64,000 bases of DNA, from the NCBI RefSeq assembly GCF_902167635.1, contig NZ_CABHMS010000002.1, positions 1 to 64,000 on the forward strand. The letters are read 5' to 3'. The notes beneath the pieces were generated by a model, which worked only from the letters and a program-made list of their open reading frames with translations, did no database searches and had not been told where the DNA came from. Of the stretch, positions 7,247-16,464 are shown in pieces. Source of the DNA: Chitinophaga vietnamensis (GTDB lineage Bacteria; Bacteroidota; Bacteroidia; Chitinophagales; Chitinophagaceae). Positions within the stretch are counted from its first letter, which is position 1. Each line of letters starts with the position of its first letter. A program made the translations under genes and the position numbers.

Positions 7247-7274
7247 TACAGCTCCGCATATCGGCCATGCGCGC

Positions 7275-7282
7275 TAATTTTG
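7275..7282 (+). promoter_or_regulatory. -7 promoter element TAATTTTG
   Basis: An exact TAnnTTTG match ending 7 nt before the ATG at 7290, so the leader would be only a few nucleotides long. Confidence 0.5.
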
Positions 7283-7289
7283 AGCCGTC

Positions 7290-7976
7290 ATGAAAATTCT
7301 GTTAATCGAAGACGAACCCAGAATTGTAGCATTTATCAGGAAGGGGTTAGAACAGCACGGCCATACGATCACCGCAGTGTACGACGGACAAGACGGCTGT
7401 CATGTAGCATTACATTATGATTTTGATCTGGTGATACTGGACCTTATGTTGCCCGGCCTTCCAGGGCTGGATGTTTGCAGTCAGATAAAGGCGAGCAAGA
7501 AGGAGCTGCCCGTGCTGATACTGTCAGCATTGGGCAGCATTGGTGATAAGGTAGAAGGTTTTCATCATGGTGCGGACGACTACCTGCTGAAGCCGTTTCA
7601 TTTTGAGGAACTGCTGGCGCGCATCAATGCTTTGCTGCGCAGAACGCAGCTGGCGGCTACCGCCAAAACCTACCGGGTGGCCGATCTGCAAGTACATGTC
7701 GGTAATCGCTCCGTGACCCGCAACGGCAGAGAAATATTTCTGACAGTAAAAGAATTTGAGCTGCTGGAAGTATTGCTGGCCAACAAAGGCCGCGTGCTGT
7801 CGCGTGCTTTCCTCTCTGAACAGGTATGGCAGGTGGATTTCAACCGCCGCACCAATCTCGTAGATGTATATATTAATTATCTACGTGCAAAGATCGACAA
7901 AGGATATACGCCTGCCTTAATACATACTGTTACCGGGGTAGGGTATATGTTGAACGATCTCTACAACCCGCTGTAG
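7290..7976 (+). CDS. OmpR/PhoB family response regulator (orphan)
   Basis: A 228-residue two-component response regulator. The receiver domain has acidic residues Glu7/Asp8, phospho-acceptor Asp51 (LVILDLMLPG), Ser79 and Lys101 (DDYLLKPF). The C-terminal winged helix spans about residues 130-225 (FELLEVLLANKGRVLSRAFL; NLVDVYINYLRAKID). No histidine kinase gene is adjacent. The SusC/SusD pair follows 126 bp downstream on the same strand, and both promoters share TTCTAA-type sites, so that transporter is a likely target. Confidence 0.93.
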   Translation: MKILLIEDEPRIVAFIRKGLEQHGHTITAVYDGQDGCHVALHYDFDLVILDLMLPGLPGLDVCSQIKASKKELPVLILSALGSIGDKVEGFHHGADDYLLKPFHFEELLARINALLRRTQLAATAKTYRVADLQVHVGNRSVTRNGREIFLTVKEFELLEVLLANKGRVLSRAFLSEQVWQVDFNRRTNLVDVYINYLRAKIDKGYTPALIHTVTGVGYMLNDLYNPL

Positions 7977-8010
7977 CAGCGGTTTACAGGCTGACGTAAA
8001 CTTCATTTAT

Positions 8011-8029
8011 TTCTAACTATATTCTAACT
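8011..8029. promoter_or_regulatory. TTCTAACT direct repeats at 11-bp spacing upstream of susC-like gene
   Basis: TTCTAACT occurs at 8011-8018 and 8022-8029. One-turn direct repeats are the usual binding arrangement for OmpR/PhoB dimers. Further TCTAAT copies at 8056-8061 and 8070-8075 run up to and into the -7 element. Confidence 0.5.
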
Positions 8030-8071
8030 GTTACACTGTCTTGCATTAATGCCCCTCTAATGACCCGCTTC

Positions 8072-8079
8072 TAATTTTG
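8072..8079 (+). promoter_or_regulatory. -7 promoter element TAATTTTG of the first SusC/SusD operon
   Basis: An exact TAnnTTTG match 23 nt before the ATG at 8103. No -33 TTTG is found at the normal distance, which fits a promoter needing an activator bound at the upstream repeats. Confidence 0.5.
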
Positions 8080-8102
8080 CCGCGTATCCAAATACATTCA
8101 TC

Positions 8103-11100
8103 ATGCGTTTCAAAACTACTTTCTTACTAGTATGCATTTGCGTGCTGTCCTTTGCCGCACGCGCACAGGAACGGCTGATCACCGGCGCCGTTACTGATTC
8201 TCTCACCCATGAACCGCTGATAGGCGTAACGGTGGCCGTTCCCGGCACAACTGCAGGTACTGTTACCAATGGCGAAGGCCATTACTCATTTCGTGTACCC
8301 GATAACGTTAGTAGCCTCCGTTTTTCGTTTATGGGTTATCAGGACCGCCTTGTTAGCGTTATCAATAATAACATGAAGGTGGAGTTATCGCCTGTATCCA
8401 CTGCTCTGAGCGGCGTGGTGATCACCGGCTACACCCAGCAGAGCAAATCCCGTACAACCGGCGCTGTGAGCAGCATTCCGGCATCGGTGGCTACACAGGC
8501 GCCGGTAGGGTCTTTCGATGTAATGTTGCAGGGCCGTGCACCCGGACTGTATGTTGGGACTCCTACCGGTCAGCCGGGAGAGCCAGGACGGGTGTCCATC
8601 CGCGGCCTTGGTTCTATCAACGGCGATGTGAACCCCTTGTACGTGGTAGACGGCGTGCCCGTGGCCAACAATTCCTTTGCGGCCCTCAACCCGGAAGACT
8701 TTGAAACGATCCATGTGTTGAAAGATGCGGCATCTACCGCGCAATACGGCTCCCGCGCGGCGAATGGCGTGATCGTGATCACGACAAAGAAAGGCAAGGC
8801 ATGGGAAGATGGAAAGACCCGCGTCAACTACCGCGGGCAATATGGCGTCTCCTCACTCAACAGCGCTAAATGGGATATGATGAATACTACGGAGCGCCTG
8901 CGTTTTGAAGAGATCATCAAAGATCCCAACCTGCCTGGATGGGCTTACTCAAAAAATAATCCTGACAAAATTGTGAATGGCATCGCCGTACCAAAAACAG
9001 CAGAAGATTTCGCATTTGGCGCGCGCTATCTTGATAGTCTCCGCGGCATCAATACCGACTGGCGCAAATACTTGCTGCGCCAGGGCCGCACGCAATCGCA
9101 TTCGATCAATATGTCCGGCGGAAATGAGCATACCGTATTTTATTTGTCCGGCGCCTACTTTAACCAGGAAGGTATTGCCCTTAACTCGGGCCTGGAGCGT
9201 TACAGCTTGCGTGCAAACATCCAGCACCGCGCGGGAAGGTTTAAATCTACCCTCAACATCGGTATCTCTTCTGCGCAGGTGAAGTATATACAAGACGAAG
9301 GCGTGGCGCCGGCTGGCGGTGCTGCCACCGGTGGCGGCGGTATCACCGAGAAGAACCCGATTGCGGCGCTGTACTATGCGCTGCCGTATGAGTCGCCCTT
9401 CGGAAGGCCCGGCCCTGGCCGCTATGGCGCCAATGCCCTCGATGCGTATGCCAATACGCTTAAAAAAGATAACCAGCTGAAAGGGGTGATGTCTTTCAAT
9501 GAGATGGTGCAACTCAATGATGCCTTTCAGCTCACAGGTACTGTGGGCATGGATTTCCAGCAGATCACCAGCACGAATTATATCAATCCCGATTCCTGGT
9601 ATGGAAAATTAGTGACAAACGGCAACCAGGGCTCTTATGCCAAAGGGCTGGCTACCCGCCTTGGGCTGGTAGCTACCGGCGGTCTGCGTTACAACAAACG
9701 GTGGGGGCTACACGAAGTAGAAGCCAATTTGCTTGCGGAAGTGAACCGCCTGAAGGGCAGCGGCTTCGGATTCACCGGCTATGGCCTGATCGGCGAGCTG
9801 CCCAATACACCGGCAGGCATTACGCCCGGCACGGCCGATAATAATTTTATACCTAACGTCAACGGACAAACGACGCCCGACCGGATGTTGGTATCGCAGA
9901 TCGCACTGGCCCGTTATTCTTATGGCGAGAAGTACACTTTTTCCGCCAACCTGCGCCGTGATGGCTCCTCGCAGGTACCTGCGCTCAACCGCTATAAATA
10001 TTTCTACGCCTTTGGCGCTAACTGGAACGTGCTGGCAGAAGATTTCATGAAAGGCCGCCACACCTTTAGCACCCTGCGTTTACGCGGCAGCTATGGCCTC
10101 ACCGGCAATGCCGGCGGCTTCACTACCGACTATGGTTTCCGCACGCTCTATGGTGCGGCAGACTATAACGGCGGCAAGGCGTTGGTACCGCAAACGCCCG
10201 GTAACCCTGCCTATAACTGGGAAATGAACCGCATCGCTGATGTGGGCCTCGAATTTGCTTTCTTCCACGATCGACTTCGCGGTGAAGTGGATCTCTACAA
10301 CCGTGTTACAGAAGGCCTCTTCGTGAATCGTAATCTCTCGCTTACCACCGGCTTCCCGTCTATCGCCGCCAATGCCGGCAGGGTGCGCAACCGTGGCGTG
10401 GAGCTGACGCTCGAAGGTGATCTGATCCGCAAAAAAGATCTCACCTTCACCATGGGCCTCAACCTGGCATACAACAAAAATAAAGTCCTCAGTCTCGGTG
10501 GCGATCAACAGGTATTTACAGACGAAACCGCCATGAACATGGTAGGCCTGCCGCTGGGCAGCTTCCGTGCGGTACGCTGGAAAGGGGTAGACCCGCAAAC
10601 CGGCGCGCCCATCTATCTCGATAAAAACGGTAAAGAAACAAATATCTATAATGCAGATGATGCCGTGCCATTGAAAGCCACTTACGATCCGCCACTGATC
10701 GGCGGTGTAACGTTCAGCATTAAATATAAACGTTTCGATGCGTCCATGCTGGTGAGCTTTATTCATGGCATGTCCCGTCTCAACTACCCCAATCTGTTTG
10801 CGCATTCCGGCAGCCCGGATTACCGCCAGTACAGCCAGTCGAAAGATATGCTGAACATCTGGCAGAAGCCGGGCGATATCAGCGAATATCCGGCCGCAAA
10901 GTATCCTACCTACTTTACATCAAGGGATGTGATGAGCGCAGATTATATCAAGCTGCGTAATATCACGCTGGGGTATAATATACCGGTACATAAATATGTG
11001 CGCAATGTGAAAGTGTTTGCATCCGGGCAAAACCTGCTCTCCATCATGAAATGGCGCGGCTTTGATCCGGAAGATGCAAACGATATCGCACAATATGAAT

Positions 11101-11147
11101 ATCCCATGCCGCGCATCATTACCGGCGGTCTTAATGTATCCTTCTAA
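8103..11147 (+). CDS. SusC/RagA family TonB-dependent outer-membrane receptor
   Basis: A 1014-residue receptor. Signal peptide residues 1-21 end in ARA; a carboxypeptidase-regulatory-like domain follows (about 24-105). The plug contains LYVVDGVPV and the SusC signature IHVLKDAASTAQYGSRAANG, and a 22-stranded barrel ends in the aromatic-terminal GGLNVSF. There is no STN domain, so sigma/anti-sigma signalling through it is not expected; control by the upstream response regulator is more likely. The SusD partner starts 18 bp downstream. Substrate unknown; no glycoside hydrolase is adjacent. Confidence 0.95.
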   Translation: MRFKTTFLLVCICVLSFAARAQERLITGAVTDSLTHEPLIGVTVAVPGTTAGTVTNGEGHYSFRVPDNVSSLRFSFMGYQDRLVSVINNNMKVELSPVSTALSGVVITGYTQQSKSRTTGAVSSIPASVATQAPVGSFDVMLQGRAPGLYVGTPTGQPGEPGRVSIRGLGSINGDVNPLYVVDGVPVANNSFAALNPEDFETIHVLKDAASTAQYGSRAANGVIVITTKKGKAWEDGKTRVNYRGQYGVSSLNSAKWDMMNTTERLRFEEIIKDPNLPGWAYSKNNPDKIVNGIAVPKTAEDFAFGARYLDSLRGINTDWRKYLLRQGRTQSHSINMSGGNEHTVFYLSGAYFNQEGIALNSGLERYSLRANIQHRAGRFKSTLNIGISSAQVKYIQDEGVAPAGGAATGGGGITEKNPIAALYYALPYESPFGRPGPGRYGANALDAYANTLKKDNQLKGVMSFNEMVQLNDAFQLTGTVGMDFQQITSTNYINPDSWYGKLVTNGNQGSYAKGLATRLGLVATGGLRYNKRWGLHEVEANLLAEVNRLKGSGFGFTGYGLIGELPNTPAGITPGTADNNFIPNVNGQTTPDRMLVSQIALARYSYGEKYTFSANLRRDGSSQVPALNRYKYFYAFGANWNVLAEDFMKGRHTFSTLRLRGSYGLTGNAGGFTTDYGFRTLYGAADYNGGKALVPQTPGNPAYNWEMNRIADVGLEFAFFHDRLRGEVDLYNRVTEGLFVNRNLSLTTGFPSIAANAGRVRNRGVELTLEGDLIRKKDLTFTMGLNLAYNKNKVLSLGGDQQVFTDETAMNMVGLPLGSFRAVRWKGVDPQTGAPIYLDKNGKETNIYNADDAVPLKATYDPPLIGGVTFSIKYKRFDASMLVSFIHGMSRLNYPNLFAHSGSPDYRQYSQSKDMLNIWQKPGDISEYPAAKYPTYFTSRDVMSADYIKLRNITLGYNIPVHKYVRNVKVFASGQNLLSIMKWRGFDPEDANDIAQYEYPMPRIITGGLNVSF

Positions 11148-11165
11148 ACCATCAATTACAATTAT

Positions 11166-12530
11166 ATGAATAATACTTTGTTAAAGAGATGGCTGATCGC
11201 GCTCGTCATCCTGACTGCTTTCTCCTGTAATAAAATGCTTGATATAAAACCTGCCGACCAGGTAGATGGCGGAGATATTTTCAAATCCGTCACTACGTTG
11301 AACAAGGCCGTACTGGGCGTGTATGCCGACTGGCGCGAGGAATATGCCTTTCGCATCGGATCGGTGATGGCTGATGAATGCCGCATCGGGCCTGATAACG
11401 CCGGCGTAAACGGGTCGGCGCAGCATCTCTTCCGCTGGACTTTCTCCGGCGCTGATACCGAGATCAGTGATATGTGGAGCAATGCCTACCAGGTGATCAA
11501 CCGCGCCAACCGCCTGCTGGAAGGCATCGACCAGGTGCCTGCCAACAGCAGCGACGATCAACAACAAAAGCAACAGCTGAAAGGCGAGCTGCTGGCTATC
11601 CGCGCCTTTGAGCATTTTGAGCTGTACCGCAGCTTTGCAGCCGCCGGTGTGTACCAGGCCGGCGCGCTCGCGGTACCATACGTGACCAACAGCCATATCG
11701 ACAATAAACCTTCGCGCCCTGCCGCCGCCGATTTTTTCAAAGCCCTGCAAGATGATATCACTGCGGCCTTGCCACTGCTGAGCAACAACAACGATGTGAT
11801 CAGAATGGGGCGGCAGGCCGCACTAGCCTTACAGGCAAGGGTGGCGCTGTATACCGGCAACTGGGCCATGGCAGCGGAAAGCGCGACTACGGTGATCGCC
11901 GCTGCGCCACTCGCCGGCAACGATGCCTTCCCCGCTATCTGGACGGATCAACGCAATGATGAAGTGATCTTCAAACTGAAACGCACCAACCAGAGCAGCT
12001 TCCGCCCGGGCGATGTATGGTACAATGCAGCGATGAATATCCTGTATTTCCAGCCCTCGTTAAAACTGTTGCAGTCGTATGATGCAATTAACGATGTCCG
12101 CTACAGCGCTTACTTCCGGGGAGATACCATCAGCAAGTACCAGGGCGCGCCGGGCGCAGTGAACCTCAATGATGTGAAAGTGTTCCGCACAGGAGAGCTG
12201 TACCTGATCCGCGCAGAGGCGATGGCGCGTCAGGGCAACCTCACAGCTGCCTTAGCTGATCTCAATACGCTGCGCGCCGCGCGTATCAAAGGCATTGAGC
12301 CGGTAGTAGCACACGATACGGAACAACTGCTGAAAGCTGTGATGGATGAACGTTTCAGGGAATTGCCTTTTGAAGGGCACCGTTATTTTGATCTGAAGCG
12401 ATTGGGATGGCCGGTGGAGAGAGAGGACCAAACGGTACTGGCGCCCGGCAGCCAGTACTATTTCCTGCCGATCCCGCAGGCGGAGGTATTGGCGAATCCG
12501 AATATCAAGCCTAATAACCCCGGATGGTAG
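11166..12530 (+). CDS. SusD/RagB family nutrient-binding lipoprotein
   Basis: A 454-residue surface lipoprotein partner of the preceding SusC protein. The lipobox TAFSC places the modified cysteine at residue 21. The TPR-like SusD fold is supported by the N-terminal NRANRLLEGID segment and the C-terminal DERFRELPFEGHRYFDLKRLG, typical of RagB/SusD proteins. It binds the substrate over the SusC channel. A hairpin terminator follows at once. Confidence 0.94.
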   Translation: MNNTLLKRWLIALVILTAFSCNKMLDIKPADQVDGGDIFKSVTTLNKAVLGVYADWREEYAFRIGSVMADECRIGPDNAGVNGSAQHLFRWTFSGADTEISDMWSNAYQVINRANRLLEGIDQVPANSSDDQQQKQQLKGELLAIRAFEHFELYRSFAAAGVYQAGALAVPYVTNSHIDNKPSRPAAADFFKALQDDITAALPLLSNNNDVIRMGRQAALALQARVALYTGNWAMAAESATTVIAAAPLAGNDAFPAIWTDQRNDEVIFKLKRTNQSSFRPGDVWYNAAMNILYFQPSLKLLQSYDAINDVRYSAYFRGDTISKYQGAPGAVNLNDVKVFRTGELYLIRAEAMARQGNLTAALADLNTLRAARIKGIEPVVAHDTEQLLKAVMDERFRELPFEGHRYFDLKRLGWPVEREDQTVLAPGSQYYFLPIPQAEVLANPNIKPNNPGW

Positions 12531-12541
12531 TAAGGGAATGT

Positions 12542-12574
12542 AGCCCTTGAAGCGCTTTGAGCGCTTCAAGGGCT
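12542..12574. terminator. Bidirectional hairpin terminator (AGCGCT family)
   Basis: A 15-bp perfect stem with a 3-nt loop (12542-12556 with 12560-12574). The stem sequence is identical to the hairpin at 7037-7069 and close to that at 50328-50370. It separates the convergent SusD and 520-residue protein genes. Confidence 0.8.
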
Positions 12575-12583
12575 TTATTATTT

Positions 12584-14146
12584 TTAAATAGACTCAATAG
12601 AATACTTTGTTGTTTTCTCCTTGCTGTTATACTCTGATACCAGCACGTGGCCTTCTTTCGCAGGGAAGATAAGCGTGCTCACATTGCCATCTTTACGCGG
12701 AATGGAACGCACGATCTTTTTCTGGTCTACACTGTAGAAAGTGATGTTCTTTGCTTCCGTGATCACCAGGTAAGTGGATTTGGTTTCGGGAGCAGTAACG
12801 GTATAATATGATTTGTTATCCCGCATCAGGCTGGAATAGGGCGCAGGCACGCCGCGGCCATGCGCCACGGGGATGCTGGTTTCCAGCGACAGCTCACCTT
12901 TAGGAGTTTGTTTTAATAACAGCGCATCGCGCATGGCAAACTTGCGCGTACCGAAATAGCCCAGCAGGTAGGGCGGTACGATGATCGTGGGGATAGTAGC
13001 TACTTCGGCGATCACCATGCCGGTATTCATCGAGCGTTTGAGGGCGGAACCGGTGAAATAGGTATTGCCTTGGTAATCCCTGAAAGCAGGGCCCGCCATC
13101 AGGAAGGATTTGTTGGCTTTTAACCTTCCTTTGGAATTGGCCAGTGGCGACTCGCCTGTATTCCAATAGTTAAATACCGGTTTGATACTGTTCTTTTCAT
13201 GGCTGCCCAGGTTTATGCTGTACATGCCAAGATACGCGCCCCTGGCGATGAGCCGCGGAGTAGGATATTTATGGCCCTTGCGGTTGTTGATGATCTGTCC
13301 GGAAAGGAATGGCTTGCCGGTTGCCGGATCATTCTCGAAAGAGAGCACATTCAGCTGGTTGCCTTTTTTATCTTTCAGATAGTATTTCGGAATATTCGTA
13401 CTGTCGTCGAGGTTATAGCCCAGCACGCAGTAGCCGCCTTGTTTGATGCGGTCTTCTTTTTTGATCAGGAAGTAAACATCATGACCGGAAACGAGCATGT
13501 GGTAATCGCCATCGCCTTCCACGATGCGCTTCTGCCAGGTTTGTTTGCCGGTGGTATCATATACCAGCAAGGTTTTGCCGCGGTCGTCGCCATAGAAGCA
13601 GGCGAAACCTTTGCCGCTGATATTATCTACGCGCAGCGGCGCTTTCAGTCCGCCATTGCCGATGGTCATCTGTCCTTTCCTGTATTCATCTGCCACGTCT
13701 ACACTCACCTTGAAAGTGTTGGAACGGATGATCTTTCCGCTGAGATTGATGAACTGTGTGAGTATCGCGATATATCCTTTTGATACTGCCGCTTTGATCT
13801 CTCTGCGGCCTTTGGTGGCATGCCCCAGCAGGTTGCTCTTCATATAGGAGAGGCAGAGCACTTCCTGTTCAAAGGCTACGGAACGCAGGTCCAGCTTCAG
13901 TTCTGTGAAGTTGACCACGCCGATGTCGTTGAGGTTCTCATCCATGATGGTGATCTTGTAGTGGAACGAATCTTCGTTGGCCCGTTCCAGTTCGGTGAAT
14001 ACAAGATAGCCGATCAGGGTACCATCTTGCGTGATGGCTTTCATGGAGGAAGAGATGCCTTCGCTCACTTCCTTGAATACTTTGGTCTGGGACCGGCCTT
14101 GCATGAAAAGCAGGAGCAGGGCGCATGCGGTCAGTACATGTTTCAT
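12584..14146 (-). CDS. Secreted protein of unknown function (possibly DUF6770-like)
   Basis: A 520-residue protein with a clear signal peptide (MKHVLTACALLLLFMQGRSQ). The remainder is rich in predicted beta-strand, with repeated phrases of the kind LLVYDTTGKQTWQKRI and MLVSGHDVYFLIKK, suggesting a beta-propeller-like periplasmic or surface domain. I do not recognise catalytic motifs. The resemblance to the DUF6770 family is from memory and weak. It lies 34 bp downstream of the M48 protease gene on the same strand and is probably cotranscribed with it. Confidence 0.8.
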   Translation of the reverse strand: MKHVLTACALLLLFMQGRSQTKVFKEVSEGISSSMKAITQDGTLIGYLVFTELERANEDSFHYKITIMDENLNDIGVVNFTELKLDLRSVAFEQEVLCLSYMKSNLLGHATKGRREIKAAVSKGYIAILTQFINLSGKIIRSNTFKVSVDVADEYRKGQMTIGNGGLKAPLRVDNISGKGFACFYGDDRGKTLLVYDTTGKQTWQKRIVEGDGDYHMLVSGHDVYFLIKKEDRIKQGGYCVLGYNLDDSTNIPKYYLKDKKGNQLNVLSFENDPATGKPFLSGQIINNRKGHKYPTPRLIARGAYLGMYSINLGSHEKNSIKPVFNYWNTGESPLANSKGRLKANKSFLMAGPAFRDYQGNTYFTGSALKRSMNTGMVIAEVATIPTIIVPPYLLGYFGTRKFAMRDALLLKQTPKGELSLETSIPVAHGRGVPAPYSSLMRDNKSYYTVTAPETKSTYLVITEAKNITFYSVDQKKIVRSIPRKDGNVSTLIFPAKEGHVLVSEYNSKEKTTKYSIESI

Positions 14147-14180
14147 GTGTAGATTTTATAGGGATAATTGTATAAGGGGA

Positions 14181-15629
14181 TTATTTTTTATCGAATTGCG
14201 CGGCATATTCACAATACATATTGGTATTATTGGCAGTGATGAATGATTTGGCGGCGCTTCTCCGGTCGCTGCCGGGGGTGTTGATGAGCGTATGCAGAAA
14301 GGATTTGAAAGCTTTTTCCTGTCCGGCTACATTGCCCCAGAAGGCCAGCTGCTGCGTGGTTTTGTAGTATTCTTCCAGTTTTTCGCGCGGCATCTGCTCA
14401 AACATGGTTTGCAGCTCGTAATAATTTTTGGAGATGTATTCTTTCGGCTTCACCGAAATGGCGTTGAAGCGGTTAAGTTCTTTGTCGGCGAAGTAAAGTC
14501 CGGCGATCACGTTGTGGAACATGAAATCGTACCATACATCGCTATTGCCTTTGTCTTTTTCCAGCAGGATGCGGTACATGGCGGCGGTCATATAACCATT
14601 GCAGTAGATGTTCCAGATCAGCATCTTCATCGCTTTCTGCTGTAAGGCAGCAGGGATGGGCGTGAAAGAAGATGCGGCAGATTGAAATGCCTTGTTCTGG
14701 TTATAGCGTTCCTGGCAATCGGGATGCGTTTTCAGGGAATCTTCCAGGGTAGTGGAGGCGACGAAATTATAGTTTCGGGCAGAAAGCCCTTTGGTGCGTT
14801 TAGTCATCCAGGCATCTTCTGTTTTGAGTTGATAGGCCGCAAAGTATTCGCTGATGTTCTTTTTCAGCGGCTGGCGGTACTGGATATCGGCACTGTCGAG
14901 CCGCAGGAAAAATGCCGCATCGATATTCATATGGCTGTTGCGCAGCAGTACGATGGCCAGTGAGTCGGCATCACTCTCATGATAGCGCTGGTGGCGGCTT
15001 CTATCGAAGGAGTACCCTTCAAAAACTTTTTTAAGGCGGGTGAGCCGTTCGTATTTGGAATCCATCACCGCATTGATAGACTGTTTATATTCATCGGAAG
15101 TGAGCCATTCTGCTTTCTTCTTCATGCCATTCTCCGGGTGCTGCATGATGTTGTGCGCCAGTTCGTGCGCGAGTACCAGCGCCAGCTCTTCACGCGTTTT
15201 AACAAAGGCCATCAGTCCTATGTTGACGGCGATCATGCCATTGCCGCTGGCATAGGCATTTACGGAGGAGTTTCTGTCGATCATCAGGAAAGGCTTCTTC
15301 GGCAGGAGCTGGCTGTTGCCCCTGGCGATCTGGCTGATCACGCCATCCAGGTAATTATAAATCTCCCGCTCATAAACATATCCATCTTCTTCTATCGCAT
15401 TTACAATAAAATCGGTACGGTTATCCCATATCTCGCGATATTTTTTCTGGGTCTCTTTCTCTTTATATATACTGGGACAGGTCCATGCTTTTTTCAGGGA
15501 ATCCTTTTGCCGGGCATAACGGGTGTGGGAGAGGTCCTGGTAATCATACAAACTGCCTGGTTGCTGGGCATAGGCGATGGCACTCACAAACAGCATAGAG
15601 GCTGCTGACAACAATTTGAAAATAGACAT
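14181..15629 (-). CDS. Secreted M48 family metalloprotease
   Basis: A 482-residue zinc protease. From the ATG at 15629 there is a signal peptide (MSIFKLLSAASMLFVSAIAYAQ). The zinc motif HELAH is at residues 155-159, and the third-ligand segment HESDADSLA appears about 75 residues later. The flanking VNAYASGNGMIAVNIGLM is typical of M48. The frame stays open to 15719, but a -7 promoter element at 15659-15666 lies inside that extension and the signal peptide begins at 15629. Likely a periplasmic or lipoprotein-quality protease; targets unknown. Confidence 0.9.
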   Translation of the reverse strand: MSIFKLLSAASMLFVSAIAYAQQPGSLYDYQDLSHTRYARQKDSLKKAWTCPSIYKEKETQKKYREIWDNRTDFIVNAIEEDGYVYEREIYNYLDGVISQIARGNSQLLPKKPFLMIDRNSSVNAYASGNGMIAVNIGLMAFVKTREELALVLAHELAHNIMQHPENGMKKKAEWLTSDEYKQSINAVMDSKYERLTRLKKVFEGYSFDRSRHQRYHESDADSLAIVLLRNSHMNIDAAFFLRLDSADIQYRQPLKKNISEYFAAYQLKTEDAWMTKRTKGLSARNYNFVASTTLEDSLKTHPDCQERYNQNKAFQSAASSFTPIPAALQQKAMKMLIWNIYCNGYMTAAMYRILLEKDKGNSDVWYDFMFHNVIAGLYFADKELNRFNAISVKPKEYISKNYYELQTMFEQMPREKLEEYYKTTQQLAFWGNVAGQEKAFKSFLHTLINTPGSDRRSAAKSFITANNTNMYCEYAAQFDKK

Positions 15630-15658
15630 AGTATAGGCTAGGTATAGGCTTTGGGCGT

Positions 15659-15666
15659 CAAAGATA
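15659..15666 (-). promoter_or_regulatory. -7 promoter element TATCTTTG of the M48 operon
   Basis: An exact TAnnTTTG match on the minus strand, 29 nt upstream of the ATG at 15629. It supports that start over the longer open frame. Confidence 0.55.
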
Positions 15667-15798
15667 GCCGTTTTAGTTAAAATTTTTATAATGATACATA
15701 ACATGGAAACTTTTTTCATCTCATTTTTTAAACTTCTATTTTCTGTCTGCGTCTACCTATACATTACTTATTTTATTAATTAAAAACTGAACGCACAC

Positions 15799-16335
15799 AT
15801 GAAAGCACTTCTCATCTTATTGCCATTCGCAGTTCTTGCAACCACCGCTGCACAGGCCCAGAACGCCCATCGTTTAATGCATGATGCACATGATATCAGG
15901 CACGATCGTCATGATATACACCAGGACAGAAAAGAGATCAACGCAGACAAGAAAGATATTTCGAAAGACAGGAAAGACCTCAGCAAAGACCGCAAAGATG
16001 CCGCGCATGACAGGAACGATATCAACAAGGACAACAGGGATATCGCGCACGACAAAGCCGAGATCAAAAATGAGCGTGCAGAACAAAATGCTGATGTGAA
16101 GAAAGGCGATTACAAAGATGCCTGGAAAGAACAGAAAGAGATCAACGCTGAAAGCCGCGACCTGAGCAAGGATCGTAAAGATCGTAACGGCGATGTAAGA
16201 GACCTGAACAAAGATCGTAAAGACATCAATGGCGACAAACATGATCTGAACAAAGACAAACGCCAGCTGAACAACGAGCGCAAAGACCTGCAACACGACA
16301 AAAAAGATCTGAACAAAGACAAACAACAAATTTGA
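15799..16335 (+). CDS. Secreted, highly charged heptad-repeat protein
   Basis: A 178-residue protein with a signal peptide (MKALLILLPFAVLATTAAQAQ). Almost all of the mature part is a 7-residue repeat of the form D-[IL]-x-x-D-[RK]-K, seen about 18 times (for example KDISKDRKDLSKDRKD). One hydrophobic residue per heptad between Asp and Lys/Arg suggests a long charged helix or disordered rod rather than a classical coiled coil. Similar proteins are common in Chitinophagaceae, to my recollection, but I know no function. A 47-bp inverted repeat begins directly after the stop codon. Confidence 0.85.
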   Translation: MKALLILLPFAVLATTAAQAQNAHRLMHDAHDIRHDRHDIHQDRKEINADKKDISKDRKDLSKDRKDAAHDRNDINKDNRDIAHDKAEIKNERAEQNADVKKGDYKDAWKEQKEINAESRDLSKDRKDRNGDVRDLNKDRKDINGDKHDLNKDKRQLNNERKDLQHDKKDLNKDKQQI

Positions 16336-16458
16336 GGATTTTTTGATTTACGGATTTCTTGATTTGTGGAAACGGCAATACCTGAAAATTTATGGTATTG
16401 CCGTTTCCACAAATCAAGAAATCCGTAAATCAAAAAATCCGTAAATCAATAAATCCCT
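16336..16458. repeat. Perfect 47-bp inverted repeat built from 16-bp AAATCAANAAATCCGT units
   Basis: Arms 16336-16382 and 16394-16440 are exactly complementary around an 11-nt loop. The right side reads as three tandem 16-bp units at 16411-16426, 16427-16442 and 16443-16458. It fills the gap between convergent genes and may serve as a terminator, but the stem is far longer than needed. Confidence 0.9.
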
Positions 16459-16464
16459 AAATTT

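Noticed and set aside
15630-15719. N-terminal extension of the M48 protease
   Set aside because: A -7 promoter element lies within it and the signal peptide starts at 15629.
15874-16329. Minus-strand 151-residue hydrophobic frame opposite the charged repeat gene
   Set aside because: Its valine/phenylalanine repeats are simply the reverse complement of the Asp/Lys/Arg codons. The plus-strand frame has a signal peptide and regular periodicity.
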